In this document: positions 1-8,974 of the stretch, piece by piece
Numbering within the stretch: the stretch's first letter is position 1
Layout: every line of letters starts with the position of its first letter
Origin: Planctomycetota bacterium
GTDB lineage: Bacteria; Planctomycetota; Phycisphaerae; Tepidisphaerales; Tepidisphaeraceae
Length of the DNA stretch: 64,000 nucleotides
Assembly (NCBI GenBank): GCA_023417885.1
Contig: JAEZED010000217.1
Coordinates: 1 to 64,000, forward strand
Direction of reading: 5' to 3'
Program-made: the position numbers and the translations under genes
The notes under the pieces: generated by a model
Database searches by the model: none
The model's input: only the letters and a program-made list of their open reading frames with translations
Told to the model about the DNA's origin: nothing

Positions 1-1
1 C

Positions 2-1120
2 GCGCGGCCGCCCCGCGCGGGCGGTAACGGGCATGCCGCCAAGGGCCTGGGCATCCGCACGCGGCGCGACCTGAAGTACCAGGAAGACGACGCCCGCCGC
101 GTCGAGGACGTGATGACGAAGCAGAACCTCATCACCGCGCCGCCCAGCACGTCCCTCGAGGAGGCCGAACGCATCCTCTATCGCGAGAAGGTGGAGAAGC
201 TGCTGCTCGTGGACGCCGAGGGGCGCCTTGCGGGCCTCATCACGATGCGCGACCTGGACAAGCTCCACCAGTTTCCCAACGCCTGCAAGGACGCCCGCGG
301 GCGACTGCGCGTCGGTGCGGCGGTCGGTGTCGGGCAGTTCGAGCGCGTCGAGTCGCTGATCGCCGCCGGCGTGGACGTGGTGGTCGTTGATACGGCGCAC
401 GGTCACAGCCGCAACGTGATCGAGACGGTCAAGGGGATCAAGCAGCGGTGGAGCATCGACGTGGTTGCGGGCAACATCGCCACGACCGAGGCGGCGCGCG
501 ACCTGATCGACGCCGGGGCGGACGCCATCAAGGTCGGCATCGGCCCCGGGAGCATCTGCACCACGCGGGTGGTCAGCGGCGTCGGCGTGCCGCAGATCTC
601 GGCGGTCATGAACGCAGTCGGGGTCGCGGAGGCGGCGGACGTGCCGGTGATTGCCGACGGCGGGATCCGGATGAGCGGCGACATCACCAAGGCGATCGCC
701 GCCGGCGCGAGCTGCTGCATGCTCGGGAGCCTGTTCGCGGGCCTCGACGAATCGCCGGGGGAGATGGTCATCCACCAGGGACGGCGCTACAAGGTCTACC
801 GCGGGATGGGGAGCATGGGAGCCATGATCCAGGGCTCCGCCGACCGGTACGGGCAGAAGTCGGACTCGGGTCGTGGCAAGCTCGTGCCCGAGGGCGTGGA
901 GGGGCGCATCCCCTACCGCGGGCCGCTCTCGGACTTCGTATACCAGCTCGTCGGCGGGCTGCGGGCCGGGATGGGCTACTGCGGCACGCGCACGATCTCG
1001 GAGCTGCGTCGCGACGCCCGCTTCTGTCGCGTGAGCAGTGCCGGGATGGTCGAAAGCCACCCGCACGACCTGACGATTACGAAGGAAGCGCCCAACTACA
1101 CGCTGGATCACGGCGGGTGA
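2..1120 (+). CDS. guaB: IMP dehydrogenase, 5' end cut off by the window
   Basis: Inosine-5'-monophosphate dehydrogenase oxidises IMP to XMP with NAD, the committed step of GMP synthesis in the cytoplasm. The frame is open from base 2, so the true start lies outside the window and about 372 of the usual ~490 residues are visible. The visible part begins inside the CBS pair ([10 protein letters not shown], then a second CBS unit with [12 protein letters not shown]). It continues into the TIM barrel: VVDTAHGHS, the catalytic-cysteine loop [11 protein letters not shown] and the flap [16 protein letters not shown]. The ATG at 110 lies within the CBS region and is not the start. The next gene begins 28 bases downstream on the same strand. 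Identification is secure. Confidence 0.97.
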   Translation, partial: ARPPRAGGNGHAAKGLGIRTRRDLKYQEDDARRVEDVMTKQNLITAPPSTSLEEAERILYREKVEKLLLVDAEGRLAGLITMRDLDKLHQFPNACKDARGRLRVGAAVGVGQFERVESLIAAGVDVVVVDTAHGHSRNVIETVKGIKQRWSIDVVAGNIATTEAARDLIDAGADAIKVGIGPGSICTTRVVSGVGVPQISAVMNAVGVAEAADVPVIADGGIRMSGDITKAIAAGASCCMLGSLFAGLDESPGEMVIHQGRRYKVYRGMGSMGAMIQGSADRYGQKSDSGRGKLVPEGVEGRIPYRGPLSDFVYQLVGGLRAGMGYCGTRTISELRRDARFCRVSSAGMVESHPHDLTITKEAPNYTLDHGG

Positions 1121-1148
1121 TCTGGCGCGCTCCGGGTACGGCAACGAC

Positions 1149-2057
1149 ATGAGGATCAGCATCACCGGAACGGGCCGGACGGGGATGGCGATCGCCTTCG
1201 CGCTGGTCATGCGGCGCCTCGGCGAGGAGCTGGTGCTCGTCTCGCGCGATCCGGCCGGCAGGGCGCGCGGGGACGCGATGGACCTCGCGCAGGCCAGCGT
1301 CTATCTCGATCCCAAGCCGGTGCGCATCCGCGCCGGGACCATCGACGACTCGGGCGCCAGCGACATTGTCATCTTCACCAACAGCGTCCGGCTGGAGCGC
1401 GTGACGACGCGGCGCGACTTCGCCGCCGCCAACGCGCCGTTGGTGCGCGAGATGGTGCCCGCCCTGCGCGAGCGGAGCCCCGACGCCACGTTCATCTTCA
1501 TCACCAACCCAGTCGACGTGATGACGACACTGGCGGTACGCGACGGCGGCCTGGCGCCGGAGCGGGCCATCGGCACCGGCACGCTCATCGACACCGGCCG
1601 CTTTCGGGCACTGCTCGCCGAGCACACCGGCATCCACACGCACGACGTGCGGGCATACATCCTCGGCGAACACGGGGAGAGCATGGTGCCCGCCCTCTCG
1701 CAGGCGACCGCGGGCGGTGTCCGGCTGCCGGCATCGGACGAGGCGATCCTGGAGCGCTTCAGGCGCGCCCGGATGGCCGGCTACGACGTCTTTCACAGCA
1801 AGGGATACACCGACTACGCCATTGCCGCCTGCGTGACGATGATCGCCCAGGCCATCGTGGACGACACGCGCGAGGTGCTTCCGGTGAGCACGCTCATGCG
1901 GGGGCAGTACGGGATCCACGACGTCTGCCTGAGCCTCCCCTGCGTCATCGGCCGGCGCGGCGTGCTCCGCGTGCTCGAGCCGGAACTCAGCGACGAGGAG
2001 GTGACGGCCCTGCGCGCCAGCGCCGCCACCATCGCCGGGCTGATCACCGAGTGCTGA
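1149..2057 (+). CDS. Lactate/malate dehydrogenase-fold NAD-dependent 2-hydroxyacid dehydrogenase
   Basis: A 302-residue protein of the LDH/MDH family, which interconverts 2-hydroxy and 2-oxo acids with NAD in the cytoplasm. Visible are an N-terminal dinucleotide-binding GTGRTG (residues 7-12), the ITNPVDV strand, GTGTLIDTGRFR and the catalytic-histidine motif GEHGES. The substrate loop reads TNSVRLERVTTRRD. An ungapped alignment puts a hydrophobic residue where LDH has Gln and MDH has Arg, so neither lactate nor malate can be assigned. The C-terminal part is also short on recognisable specificity residues. It follows guaB by 28 bases and may be co-transcribed. It converges with the GGDEF gene, whose stop is 30 bases away. 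Confidence 0.85.
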   Translation: MRISITGTGRTGMAIAFALVMRRLGEELVLVSRDPAGRARGDAMDLAQASVYLDPKPVRIRAGTIDDSGASDIVIFTNSVRLERVTTRRDFAAANAPLVREMVPALRERSPDATFIFITNPVDVMTTLAVRDGGLAPERAIGTGTLIDTGRFRALLAEHTGIHTHDVRAYILGEHGESMVPALSQATAGGVRLPASDEAILERFRRARMAGYDVFHSKGYTDYAIAACVTMIAQAIVDDTREVLPVSTLMRGQYGIHDVCLSLPCVIGRRGVLRVLEPELSDEEVTALRASAATIAGLITEC

Positions 2058-2087
2058 GACCGATGCGATGTCCCGGCCGCCTGCGGC

Positions 2088-3149
2088 TCACCTGGCCATG
2101 CAGACCTGGTCGCGCCCGCCGTTCTTGGCCCGGTAGAGGGCGCGATCGGTCGCGATCATCAGCGCCTCGGCACTGGCCGGTCGCGGCTCCGATTCCTGGA
2201 GCGAGCTGATGCCGATGCTCATCGTCCTCCCGGCGCCGCCAACGAACTGGACGCTGGCGCGGGTGAAGGCGGTGCGGATGCGGTCGACGACGCCCGCGGC
2301 CTTCTCCGCGTCGGCCTTGGGGAGCAGGACGATGAACTCGTCTCCGCCGTAGCGGCAGGCGACGTCCATCTGCCGGAGATTGGAGAGGATCGACCGCGCG
2401 GCGAGGCGAATGAGTTCATCGCCGATTGCGTGGCCCAGCACGTCGTTGACCTGCTTGAAGTTGTCGAGGTCAACCATGATGCAGCTCAGGTGCGCGCTGG
2501 TGCGATATGCGTCAGCGAACAGCTGCTCGAAGACGCGAGCGAAGGCGCGCCGGTTGTAGCAGCCGGTCATCGGGTCGGTGGCGGCGAGCTGCTCGACGTG
2601 ACGCAGGTTCTGCTCCAGCTCGCTGTTGCGCTGCTGGAGGGTGGCGGCAGCGGTCTCCCGCTCCATCTGCACGCGCGCCGCTACGAGGTTCTTCTCCACC
2701 GTCAGGGGGATGGTCAGGAGGTAGTCGCCGGCCTTGACGACGTAGTCGGTGGCTCCGCGGCGGATGGCTTCCTTGGCGGTGTCGGCCGCGTTCTCGCCCG
2801 TGAGCATCATGACGGGAACGGAGCACCTCCGGCGCAGCTCGCGCAGGAGATCCAGGCCGTTGCCGTCGGGCAGGTTGTAATCGCAGAGGATCAGATCGAA
2901 GCCGTGGAGGTCCTTCTCGAGTGCCGCCGCGCAGGTTGCGGCGAGATCGACCGCGCCCGGGCCGAAGTGGTCGGTGAGGGTTTCGTGGATGAGGTCGCGC
3001 TGATCGGGATCGTCTTCGATGACAAGCAGGCGCACGAGGGCGGGCTGCGAAGTCCTGTCGCCGGTCGCGCTGCGCGCGGGGCCGCCGTTTCCGGCCGCCG
3101 CGGGCGCGGGGTGATGGGGGCGATGCGAGGGATCGGGATCGACAATCAC
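2088..3149 (-). CDS. Response regulator with GGDEF diguanylate cyclase output
   Basis: A two-domain signalling protein predicted to make cyclic di-GMP when its receiver is phosphorylated. The receiver has LLVIEDDPDQ, the phospho-acceptor Asp in LILCDYNLPDGNG, and MLTGE and VVKAG at the later switch and Lys positions. A short helical linker leads to a GGDEF domain with an intact YGGDEF signature. It is preceded at the correct five-residue distance by RQMD, the allosteric I-site, so an active, product-inhibited cyclase is expected. I place the start at a GTG (3149), preceded by AAAGGA about nine bases upstream. The frame stays open to 3221 through Pro-rich sequence that looks non-coding. The nearby kinase and regulator genes on the same strand suggest a shared signalling circuit, but the 207-base gap leaves operon membership open. 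Confidence 0.92.
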   Translation of the reverse strand: MIVDPDPSHRPHHPAPAAAGNGGPARSATGDRTSQPALVRLLVIEDDPDQRDLIHETLTDHFGPGAVDLAATCAAALEKDLHGFDLILCDYNLPDGNGLDLLRELRRRCSVPVMMLTGENAADTAKEAIRRGATDYVVKAGDYLLTIPLTVEKNLVAARVQMERETAAATLQQRNSELEQNLRHVEQLAATDPMTGCYNRRAFARVFEQLFADAYRTSAHLSCIMVDLDNFKQVNDVLGHAIGDELIRLAARSILSNLRQMDVACRYGGDEFIVLLPKADAEKAAGVVDRIRTAFTRASVQFVGGAGRTMSIGISSLQESEPRPASAEALMIATDRALYRAKNGGRDQVCMAR

Positions 3150-3356
3150 TTCAGCAGGTCCTTTCGCGGCCGGCGGCGGGCTCAGCCCTGGCGGCGGCAT
3201 CCGCCGCGGCCAGTACAACACAGGACATGGTCAGCAGGCACGACCGCTGCCCGGGTCGCGGGGCTGCGGGTCATGATCCGACACCGCGATGTACGATTGG
3301 GTAGGATCGGTTGCCATCATTGGGTCTCCAATCGACCACGGGCCATCCGTCATGCC

Positions 3357-3905
3357 TCAGGCGGCGCGGTCCATTCGGCCGGACTTCGACCAACGGGCCG
3401 AGTTTGCTGCGTTCGGCCCGAGCCAGTGACGCGCCGACGCGGTCACCACCCGAGTCAGTTCCGACGCCTCCACCGGCTTGACGATGTAAGCGCTGGCTCC
3501 GGAGTCGCACGCGCGGCGCATGTGCGCCTCGTCCGCAAGGCCCGAGAGCATGACCGCCGGGATGTGGCGCAGCCGCTCGTCCTGCCGGAGCAACTCCAGC
3601 AGGCGCAGCCCGTCCATCCGGGGCATCTCGCAGTCCAGGTAAATCAGTGATGGCAGCAGCGACCCGGCCCTCTTGCCCTGCTGCAGAAACTGCATGGCCG
3701 CCTCGCCGTCCGTCACCTCGTGCACCTCCAGCCGGACGTTGCGCCCGAGGTCGCACTGAGCCAGCGCGTCGCGTACGAGCATGCGCCAGTCGGCGTCGTC
3801 GTCCACAAGCAGCACCGCGAGCTGGCGAACCGGCTGCGGGCGCCTGGGGGAGCGACGGCGCGACGCGCCGCGCCCTGATCCTGATTGTCGTGATGCTTGC
3901 TCCAT
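3357..3905 (-). CDS. Single-domain response regulator (receiver only)
   Basis: A 182-residue CheY/Rcp1-like receiver with no output domain. After a basic, Ser/Arg-rich N-terminus of about 25 residues come AVLLVDDDADW (acidic pocket), the phospho-acceptor Asp in LIYLDCEMPRMDG, VMLSG (switch) and YIVKPVE (conserved Lys-Pro). The start ATG at 3905 has a GAGGGAG ribosome-binding site about seven bases upstream. A longer frame to 4031 would run back into the kinase gene and is rejected. It lies 43 bases after the kinase stop on the same strand, so it is most likely that kinase's phosphorylation target. The sequence does not show the downstream partner. Confidence 0.93.
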   Translation of the reverse strand: MEQASRQSGSGRGASRRRSPRRPQPVRQLAVLLVDDDADWRMLVRDALAQCDLGRNVRLEVHEVTDGEAAMQFLQQGKRAGSLLPSLIYLDCEMPRMDGLRLLELLRQDERLRHIPAVMLSGLADEAHMRRACDSGASAYIVKPVEASELTRVVTASARHWLGPNAANSARWSKSGRMDRAA

Positions 3906-3948
3906 CGGTTCTCCCTCGGCTCGACCGCCTTGTCGATCGCCGACCATC

Positions 3949-5622
3949 TCAGGCCGCCTTCGTCGCGCCTCCGGCGCCCCGCTCCTTCGCGGCCGCACCG
4001 CCGCGGGACGCTTCGGGCGCCGCCGGATCACCCGGGACGAACCGGCCGTTGAACGTGAATCGGAACGTGCTTCCCTGGCCCGGCTCGCTTTCGACCCAGA
4101 TGCGGCCGTTGTAGTTCTCGAGGATGCTCTTGACGCTGGCGAGGCCGACGCCCTTTCCGGCGACGGGCTGCTGCGAGTGTCCGCGGCGGAAGACGTAGAA
4201 GATCTTCCCGTGGTCCTCGTGGGCGATCCCCTCGCCGGTGTCGCGCACCCAGAACTCCGTCTCGCTGGGCTCGACGCGCGCCCCGACGCAGATGCGGCGC
4301 TCCGGCCCGTCGCCCATGTACTTGATTGCGTTGTCCACGAGGTTCTGGAAGACCTGCCGGATGCGGGCCCGCTCGGCGTAGACGGTCGGGAGGCGCGTTT
4401 CGATCACCAGGTCGATCTCGCGCTCGCGCAGGTCGTTTTCGAAGAGCCCACGCAGCTCCCACATCATCTCCTCGAGGTTCACCGGCTCCGGCTGCTCCCG
4501 GCGCGTCTTGATGCGCGACAACTCCAGCAGGTCGCTGATGAGGCTCGTCTCGTGCTCGACGTTCTTCTTGATCCGCTCCAGCCGGTTCACCACCTCCGCC
4601 GGCACGTCGTCCGAATGCTTGCGCAGCAGCATCGAGACCATACCGTCGATGTTCCGCAGCGGCGCGTTGAGGTCGTGGCTGACGGCGCGAAGGAAATCCT
4701 CCTTCTCGGCGATCTCGTTCTCCAGCCGCTGGCTCGCGGCTTCGATCGCGCTGGTGCGCTCCGCGATCTTGTGCTCGAGGTGGAGGTTCGCCTCCAGCAG
4801 CCGCGCGTGTGCCTCGTCGGCGCGGCGTTTCTGCTCGCCCAGGCGCGTGACCATGTGGTTGAACGCGTCGGCCAGCACGCCCAGCGCATCGCCGCGCTTG
4901 ATGTCCACGGTCTCGAAGCGTCCCCCCGCTACGTTCCGCGCCGCTACCGCGAGGCGGCGGATCGGGGCGAAGGCACGCTGCACCAGCAGGAAGATCAGCG
5001 GCAGCACGACCGCGAGGATCGCCAGCCCGCCACCGACGACCATGCGGATCGGCTCCTGCGCCTCCGCCAGCGCCGGATCGTGCCCTGTCGTGACCGCCAG
5101 GTACCCCATATCGGGCCCATTGCCCGACGCGTCGCGCAGCGGCACCGTGAATGTGCTCTGCTCATCGCCCGCCCGGACGTGCAGCGCGCGGACATCCTCC
5201 GGCGCCACCGGCATGGCCTCCTGCTCGATCGGGCTCAGCTGGCCCGACGGAGCGCGGCTCCATCCAGCCAGCGCGCGGCCCGATGGGTCGTAGAACGACA
5301 CACGCCGAACGCCCGGGATGCCCAGGACGCGCCCGGCGATGTGGGAGAGTGCCGTCGTGTCGCCCGCCGCCACCTTTTCCGAGGCGGTGATCGCCGCGAC
5401 CGAGCTGACGTGGATGATCTCCTGCTCGCGCGACCGGCGAAGCTGCTCGCCGCTGTGCCACGTGAACGAGGCGCCGCAGAAGAGCAGCGTGGTCACGATC
5501 AGCAGCATGTTCGATACCAGGAGCTTGTCCTGGAGCCCGATCCATCGCCCGCGCACCGGCCGGGACCACCGTGGCGGCGCCGCGGTCGTCGGTTCGGCGT
5601 TGGGTGTCGGCGTGGCATTCAT
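3949..5622 (-). CDS. Membrane sensor histidine kinase with HAMP domain
   Basis: A 557-residue inner-membrane sensor kinase. A short cytoplasmic N-terminus leads to TM1 (~34-53), a periplasmic sensing domain (~54-193), TM2 (~194-214), HAMP (~215-268), a coiled coil and then the transmitter. The H box is VSHDLNAPLRNI (His ~316), the N box QNLVDNAIKYMGD, G1 VRDTGEGI and G2 GKGVGLASVKS. The H box resembles the phytochrome-like HATPase class, whose members often pair with stand-alone receivers, matching the receiver gene directly downstream. The C-terminus ends in a low-complexity Ala/Gly tail. The signal sensed is unknown. It is divergent from the lipid-kinase gene across a 182-base intergenic region. 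Confidence 0.94.
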   Translation of the reverse strand: MNATPTPNAEPTTAAPPRWSRPVRGRWIGLQDKLLVSNMLLIVTTLLFCGASFTWHSGEQLRRSREQEIIHVSSVAAITASEKVAAGDTTALSHIAGRVLGIPGVRRVSFYDPSGRALAGWSRAPSGQLSPIEQEAMPVAPEDVRALHVRAGDEQSTFTVPLRDASGNGPDMGYLAVTTGHDPALAEAQEPIRMVVGGGLAILAVVLPLIFLLVQRAFAPIRRLAVAARNVAGGRFETVDIKRGDALGVLADAFNHMVTRLGEQKRRADEAHARLLEANLHLEHKIAERTSAIEAASQRLENEIAEKEDFLRAVSHDLNAPLRNIDGMVSMLLRKHSDDVPAEVVNRLERIKKNVEHETSLISDLLELSRIKTRREQPEPVNLEEMMWELRGLFENDLREREIDLVIETRLPTVYAERARIRQVFQNLVDNAIKYMGDGPERRICVGARVEPSETEFWVRDTGEGIAHEDHGKIFYVFRRGHSQQPVAGKGVGLASVKSILENYNGRIWVESEPGQGSTFRFTFNGRFVPGDPAAPEASRGGAAAKERGAGGATKAA

Positions 5623-5804
5623 GACGGACGGGCCCGGTACCCCACCACGAGCGGCGGCCGCACGCGCGTCGCGGCCCCGGCGCGCTTGGGGCGCGCCTGC
5701 ACCTGAGCGCTATCGTCCGATTCAGAGGGGAGGTTAAGCTGGCCCGCGCGGCGTCGCCGGCAGGTCCGGTAAGGCCCGCGGCACGGCAAACGGAGCTCCT
5801 AGAG

Positions 5805-6905
5805 GTGTCATCGACAGCGACAGCATCCGCTCCCGCACGCGTCCCGCCCACTCCCGGGGCCGTCCTGCTGCTGGGGAACCCGCGCGCGGGCGCCGGGCGC
5901 GGACGCGTCGTCGCCCAAACCATCGCTTCGACACTGCGCACCGCCGGATGGGATGTCTCGGCGACCTACGAGCCGCCAGGCGGCGTCACGGTGCCGGTTC
6001 GGCCGGATGTCGTCGTCATCGTCGGCGGCGACGGCACGCTCCGCTCCGGCGTCGAGCGTCTCCTGACGCTCTTTCCGGACGATCCGCCGCCCGTGCTGCC
6101 GGTGCCGATGGGCACGGCCAACCTCGTGGGACAGTACCTGGGCATCGAGCGGGGGCTCCTGAAGATCGGCGTCGAAGGCGCGCGCGGGCTGGCGGAGTCC
6201 TTTTCGCCGCACCAGGCGGTCCGCCGGCTGCCGCGCCTGAGGTTCGGGCGGCTCTCGCTCGATCCGCAGCGCACGGCGCGGCGCATGCTGCGTCGCCTGC
6301 TCCCGCCTGCCGCCGAGGTGGCGCGCGTGGAGGCCCGCCGCGCCCAGCAGGCGCTCGAGCGGATGGAGCTGCATCCGATCGACATCGGCATCGCCAACGG
6401 GCGCCTGTTCCTGCTCATGGCCGGTGTCGGTTTCGACGCTCACATCGTGCATGCACTGGACGCCCGGCGCACCGGGCCGATCGGCCTGCTGAGCTATGCC
6501 CTCCCTGCCGCGTCGGCGATGGCGCGCTATGGATTCCCGCCGCTGCGCGTGGACGTGGACGGCCGGCGCGCGTTCGGGCCGAAGCCGGGCGTCGTGATGA
6601 TCGCCAATCTCCCGCAGTATGGCACGGGCTTTCCGCTGGTGCCCGAGGCGCGGGGAGACGACCGCCTGCTGGACGTGCTTTGCCTTCCCTGCGCCTCGCG
6701 CGCCGAACTCGGCACGCTCCTGGCGCTTGCCGCCGACCAGCGCCATCTCCACGTCGCGGGGGCCGTCCGCATGACCGGCGCCCTCGTCAGGGTGACGGCG
6801 GCGGAGCCGATCCCAGTGCAAATCGACGGGGATCCGGGGGGGACGCTGCCGCTGGAGGCGCGCCTGCACGAGCGGCAGATCCGTTTGATCAGGCCGGCGC
6901 CGTAG
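5805..6905 (+). CDS. Diacylglycerol/sphingosine kinase-like lipid kinase
   Basis: A 366-residue protein of the DAGK catalytic family, which phosphorylates a lipid hydroxyl with ATP. The family nucleotide motif VVIVGGDGTL (residues ~69-78) and the following PVPMGTANLVGQYLG are present. The C-terminal half carries GVGFDAHIV and an IDGDP beta segment, typical of the DagK/YegS fold. The start is a GTG at 5805, with a purine-rich GGAGCTCC a short way upstream. The central Arg-rich helix (PQRTARRMLRRLL) is unusually long and may be a family insertion. Substrate (diacylglycerol or another lipid) cannot be told from sequence. It precedes the GDP-mannose gene in the same direction, but the 118-base gap argues for separate promoters. 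Confidence 0.88.
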   Translation: MSSTATASAPARVPPTPGAVLLLGNPRAGAGRGRVVAQTIASTLRTAGWDVSATYEPPGGVTVPVRPDVVVIVGGDGTLRSGVERLLTLFPDDPPPVLPVPMGTANLVGQYLGIERGLLKIGVEGARGLAESFSPHQAVRRLPRLRFGRLSLDPQRTARRMLRRLLPPAAEVARVEARRAQQALERMELHPIDIGIANGRLFLLMAGVGFDAHIVHALDARRTGPIGLLSYALPAASAMARYGFPPLRVDVDGRRAFGPKPGVVMIANLPQYGTGFPLVPEARGDDRLLDVLCLPCASRAELGTLLALAADQRHLHVAGAVRMTGALVRVTAAEPIPVQIDGDPGGTLPLEARLHERQIRLIRPAP

Positions 6906-7023
6906 CGCGTTACGATGTGCCGCGGGCGCGGACGGGGGGCTACACTGTCGCGGGCGCTGCGGACGCGCCGGATATCGCGGTCATGCCATGCACGGCATGG
7001 TCGAGGAAGGAGAAACGCTCGAG

Positions 7024-8133
7024 ATGCGATATGGCGTGATCATGGCCGGCGGCAGCGGCAAGCGCTTGTGGCCCCTGTCCCGGGGGGACGTGCCCAAGCA
7101 GCTCCTGCCCATCGCCAAGGGGCGCAGCCTCCTGCGCCTCAGCTACGAGCGCCTCGCCGGCACGATCCCGCCCGAACGGATCTTCATCTGCACGGGCGAC
7201 GCTCATCGCTCCCTCGTGCTCCGCGAGATCCCGGAGCTTCCCGAAGCCAATCTCCTGGGAGAGCCGGAAGCGCGCGACACGGCCAACGCCGTGGGCTTCA
7301 CCGCGGCCGTGCTGCACAAGCTCGATCCCGCCGCCGTCTTCGCGGTGGTGACGGCGGACCACGTGATTACGCCGGTCGAGGTGTTCCAGGAGCGTCTTGA
7401 CGTGGGCTTCGAGGTCGTGGAGAAGTATCCGAACGTGCTCTGCACTTTCGGCATCGTCCCGACGCACGGGCACACGGGCTTGGGCTACATCCAGCGCGGC
7501 CAGCCGCTGGAGGTCGACAATCGCGAGGGCGTGTACGCGGTGCAGGCCTTCAAGGAGAAGCCGGACAAGCCCACCGCCGACCGCTACGTCGAAAGCGGGC
7601 GCTACTACTGGAACAGCGGCATGTTCGTCTGGCGCGCCCAGACGGTCCTGGGCTACCTCAAGGAGTTCCTGCCGAACAGCCACGGCGGGCTCACGCAGAT
7701 CGCGCAGGCGTGGGGCACCGAGCTCCAGCAGCAGGTGCTGACGAACGTGTACCCGACGCTCCCGAAGATCAGCATCGACTATGCGGTCATGGAGCCGGCG
7801 AGCCGGCGGGCGGCGCCGGAGGAGGGCGTGGCGGTGGTCGAGATGCCCGTCGGCTGGCTCGACGTCGGCAGCTGGCCCGCGCTGGCCGAGACGCTGGAGA
7901 CGGACGAGAACGACAACGCGCTGGACGCGCCGGCGACGGCGCTTCTCAACAGCGACGCGAACATCATCGTCAGCAGCAATCCGGAGCACCTGGTCGCGCT
8001 CATCGGCGTGAGCGACATGGTCGTCGTTCACACCGACGACTGCACGCTGATCTGCCCCAAGTCGGAGGCGGAGCGCGTGAAGGAGCTGCTGGACAAGGTC
8101 GTGGTGAAGAAGTTTGGGGATCGCTACAGCTGA
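7024..8133 (+). CDS. manC: Mannose-1-phosphate guanylyltransferase
   Basis: Makes GDP-mannose from mannose-1-phosphate and GTP, a sugar donor for polysaccharide or lipopolysaccharide. The nucleotidyltransferase signature GVIMAGGSGKRLWPLSR occupies the N-terminus, followed by PKQLLPI, VVTADHVI (metal-binding Asp), GYIQRG, FKEKPD, YYWNSGMFVW and SIDYAVME. At 369 residues it is the short form without the C-terminal cupin isomerase domain of bifunctional ManC/AlgA. I chose the ATG at 7024 because an AAGGAG lies 11 bases upstream. The ATG at 6988 has no ribosome-binding site and adds only a non-conserved leader. The ruvX gene follows after 13 bases. Confidence 0.95.
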   Translation: MRYGVIMAGGSGKRLWPLSRGDVPKQLLPIAKGRSLLRLSYERLAGTIPPERIFICTGDAHRSLVLREIPELPEANLLGEPEARDTANAVGFTAAVLHKLDPAAVFAVVTADHVITPVEVFQERLDVGFEVVEKYPNVLCTFGIVPTHGHTGLGYIQRGQPLEVDNREGVYAVQAFKEKPDKPTADRYVESGRYYWNSGMFVWRAQTVLGYLKEFLPNSHGGLTQIAQAWGTELQQQVLTNVYPTLPKISIDYAVMEPASRRAAPEEGVAVVEMPVGWLDVGSWPALAETLETDENDNALDAPATALLNSDANIIVSSNPEHLVALIGVSDMVVVHTDDCTLICPKSEAERVKELLDKVVVKKFGDRYS

Positions 8134-8146
8134 CCTCAGGGGCTCG

Positions 8147-8602
8147 ATGCGCCACCTCGGTATCGACTACGGGACTCGGCGTGTGGGGCTGGCCGTCTCC
8201 GACGAGGGTGGCCGCTTTGCCACGCCGCTCGAGGTGCTGGAGGTGGGTTCGCCGCAGCAGGCGCTGGAGGGGGTGGCGGCCGCCGTGGCGGAGGAGGGGG
8301 CCGAGATCCTGGTCATCGGGTTACCGCTCAACATGGACGACAGCGAGGGCCCCGCGGCGGTCGCGGTACGCCGGTGGGCGGACGATCTGTCCGCCCGGAC
8401 GGGCCGACAGACCGTCCTCGTCGATGAGCGCCTGAGCAGCTTTGAAGCAGAACTGACGCTGCGATCCCGTAAGCAGGCCGGGGAGCGTCTGACCCGCCGT
8501 GGAAAGAAGCGGCGGCTGGATGCATTGGCGGCCGCACAACTGCTACAGGGGTACCTGGACGGAACGCTCCGCCCCATTCCGGCGAAGGCGAATGAGGAAT
8601 AA
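8147..8602 (+). CDS. ruvX: YqgF/RuvX putative pre-16S rRNA nuclease / Holliday-junction resolvase
   Basis: A 151-residue RNase H-fold nuclease of the YqgF family, implicated in processing the 5' end of 16S rRNA and, by older proposals, in Holliday-junction resolution. Visible motifs are LGIDYGTRRVGLAVSD (first catalytic Asp), LVIGLPLNMD and VDERLSSFEAE, in the expected order and spacing. The C-terminal DALAAAQLLQGYLD helix carries the last acidic residue. The length is normal for the family. The ATG at 8147 is preferred over an in-frame TTG at 8114, which would overlap the manC end. The gene is probably translated together with manC. Confidence 0.93.
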   Translation: MRHLGIDYGTRRVGLAVSDEGGRFATPLEVLEVGSPQQALEGVAAAVAEEGAEILVIGLPLNMDDSEGPAAVAVRRWADDLSARTGRQTVLVDERLSSFEAELTLRSRKQAGERLTRRGKKRRLDALAAAQLLQGYLDGTLRPIPAKANEE

Positions 8603-8692
8603 GGGTTTACGGCGTGGCACGACCGTTGCAAACTGGTGGCTGGAATCCATGACCTGCCGGCCCGCGCGTCGGCCCCGAACACCGGAGAACCC

Positions 8693-8893
8693 ATGAAACT
8701 TGCAAAGCTTCTTTTTGCCCTGCTGATCGCGCTGGGTGGCGTTTCCTTCCTCGGCTGCGAGGAAGAGGGCACCCTTGAGAACGCCGGCGAGAACGCCGAC
8801 GACGCCCTGCGGGACGCCGAGGATGCGGCCGATGACGCCGCCGACGACATCGGCGACGCCGCGGACGATGCGGCCGACGACCTCGACAACTAA
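8693..8893 (+). CDS. Small acidic Asp/Ala-rich lipoprotein
   Basis: A 66-residue predicted lipoprotein. It has a lysine-containing n-region, a hydrophobic core and the lipobox FLGC (lipidated Cys at ~22). The mature ~45 residues are almost entirely Asp, Glu, Ala and Asn with a loose DDAADDA repeat, consistent with an extended or amphipathic acidic chain on the periplasmic side of a membrane. GGAGA lies five to six bases before the ATG. The next gene encodes a second tiny lipoprotein of similar design, so the two may act together or be relatives. No function is known to me, and entropin- or YtxH-like low-complexity matches would not be informative. Confidence 0.7.
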   Translation: MKLAKLLFALLIALGGVSFLGCEEEGTLENAGENADDALRDAEDAADDAADDIGDAADDAADDLDN

Positions 8894-8920
8894 GCCTGTC
8901 ACCCAGGAAATGTACCCGCG

Positions 8921-8944
8921 GCGGGTCGGCTTCGGCCGACCCGC
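8921..8944 (+). terminator. 10-bp GC hairpin with TTCG tetraloop
   Basis: GCGGGTCGGC, loop TTCG and GCCGACCCGC form a perfect 10-bp stem capped by a very stable tetraloop, 27 bases after the first small lipoprotein gene and 30 before the second. No T-run follows, so it may be a weak or attenuating terminator or an mRNA-stabilising structure rather than a classic intrinsic terminator. Confidence 0.5.
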
Positions 8945-8974
8945 TCGCATTCGCATACCCGAACCGCGCCGCCC

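Noticed and set aside
3781..5706. 641-residue plus-strand ORF
   Set aside because: Opposite-strand shadow of the histidine kinase gene, which has all expected motifs.
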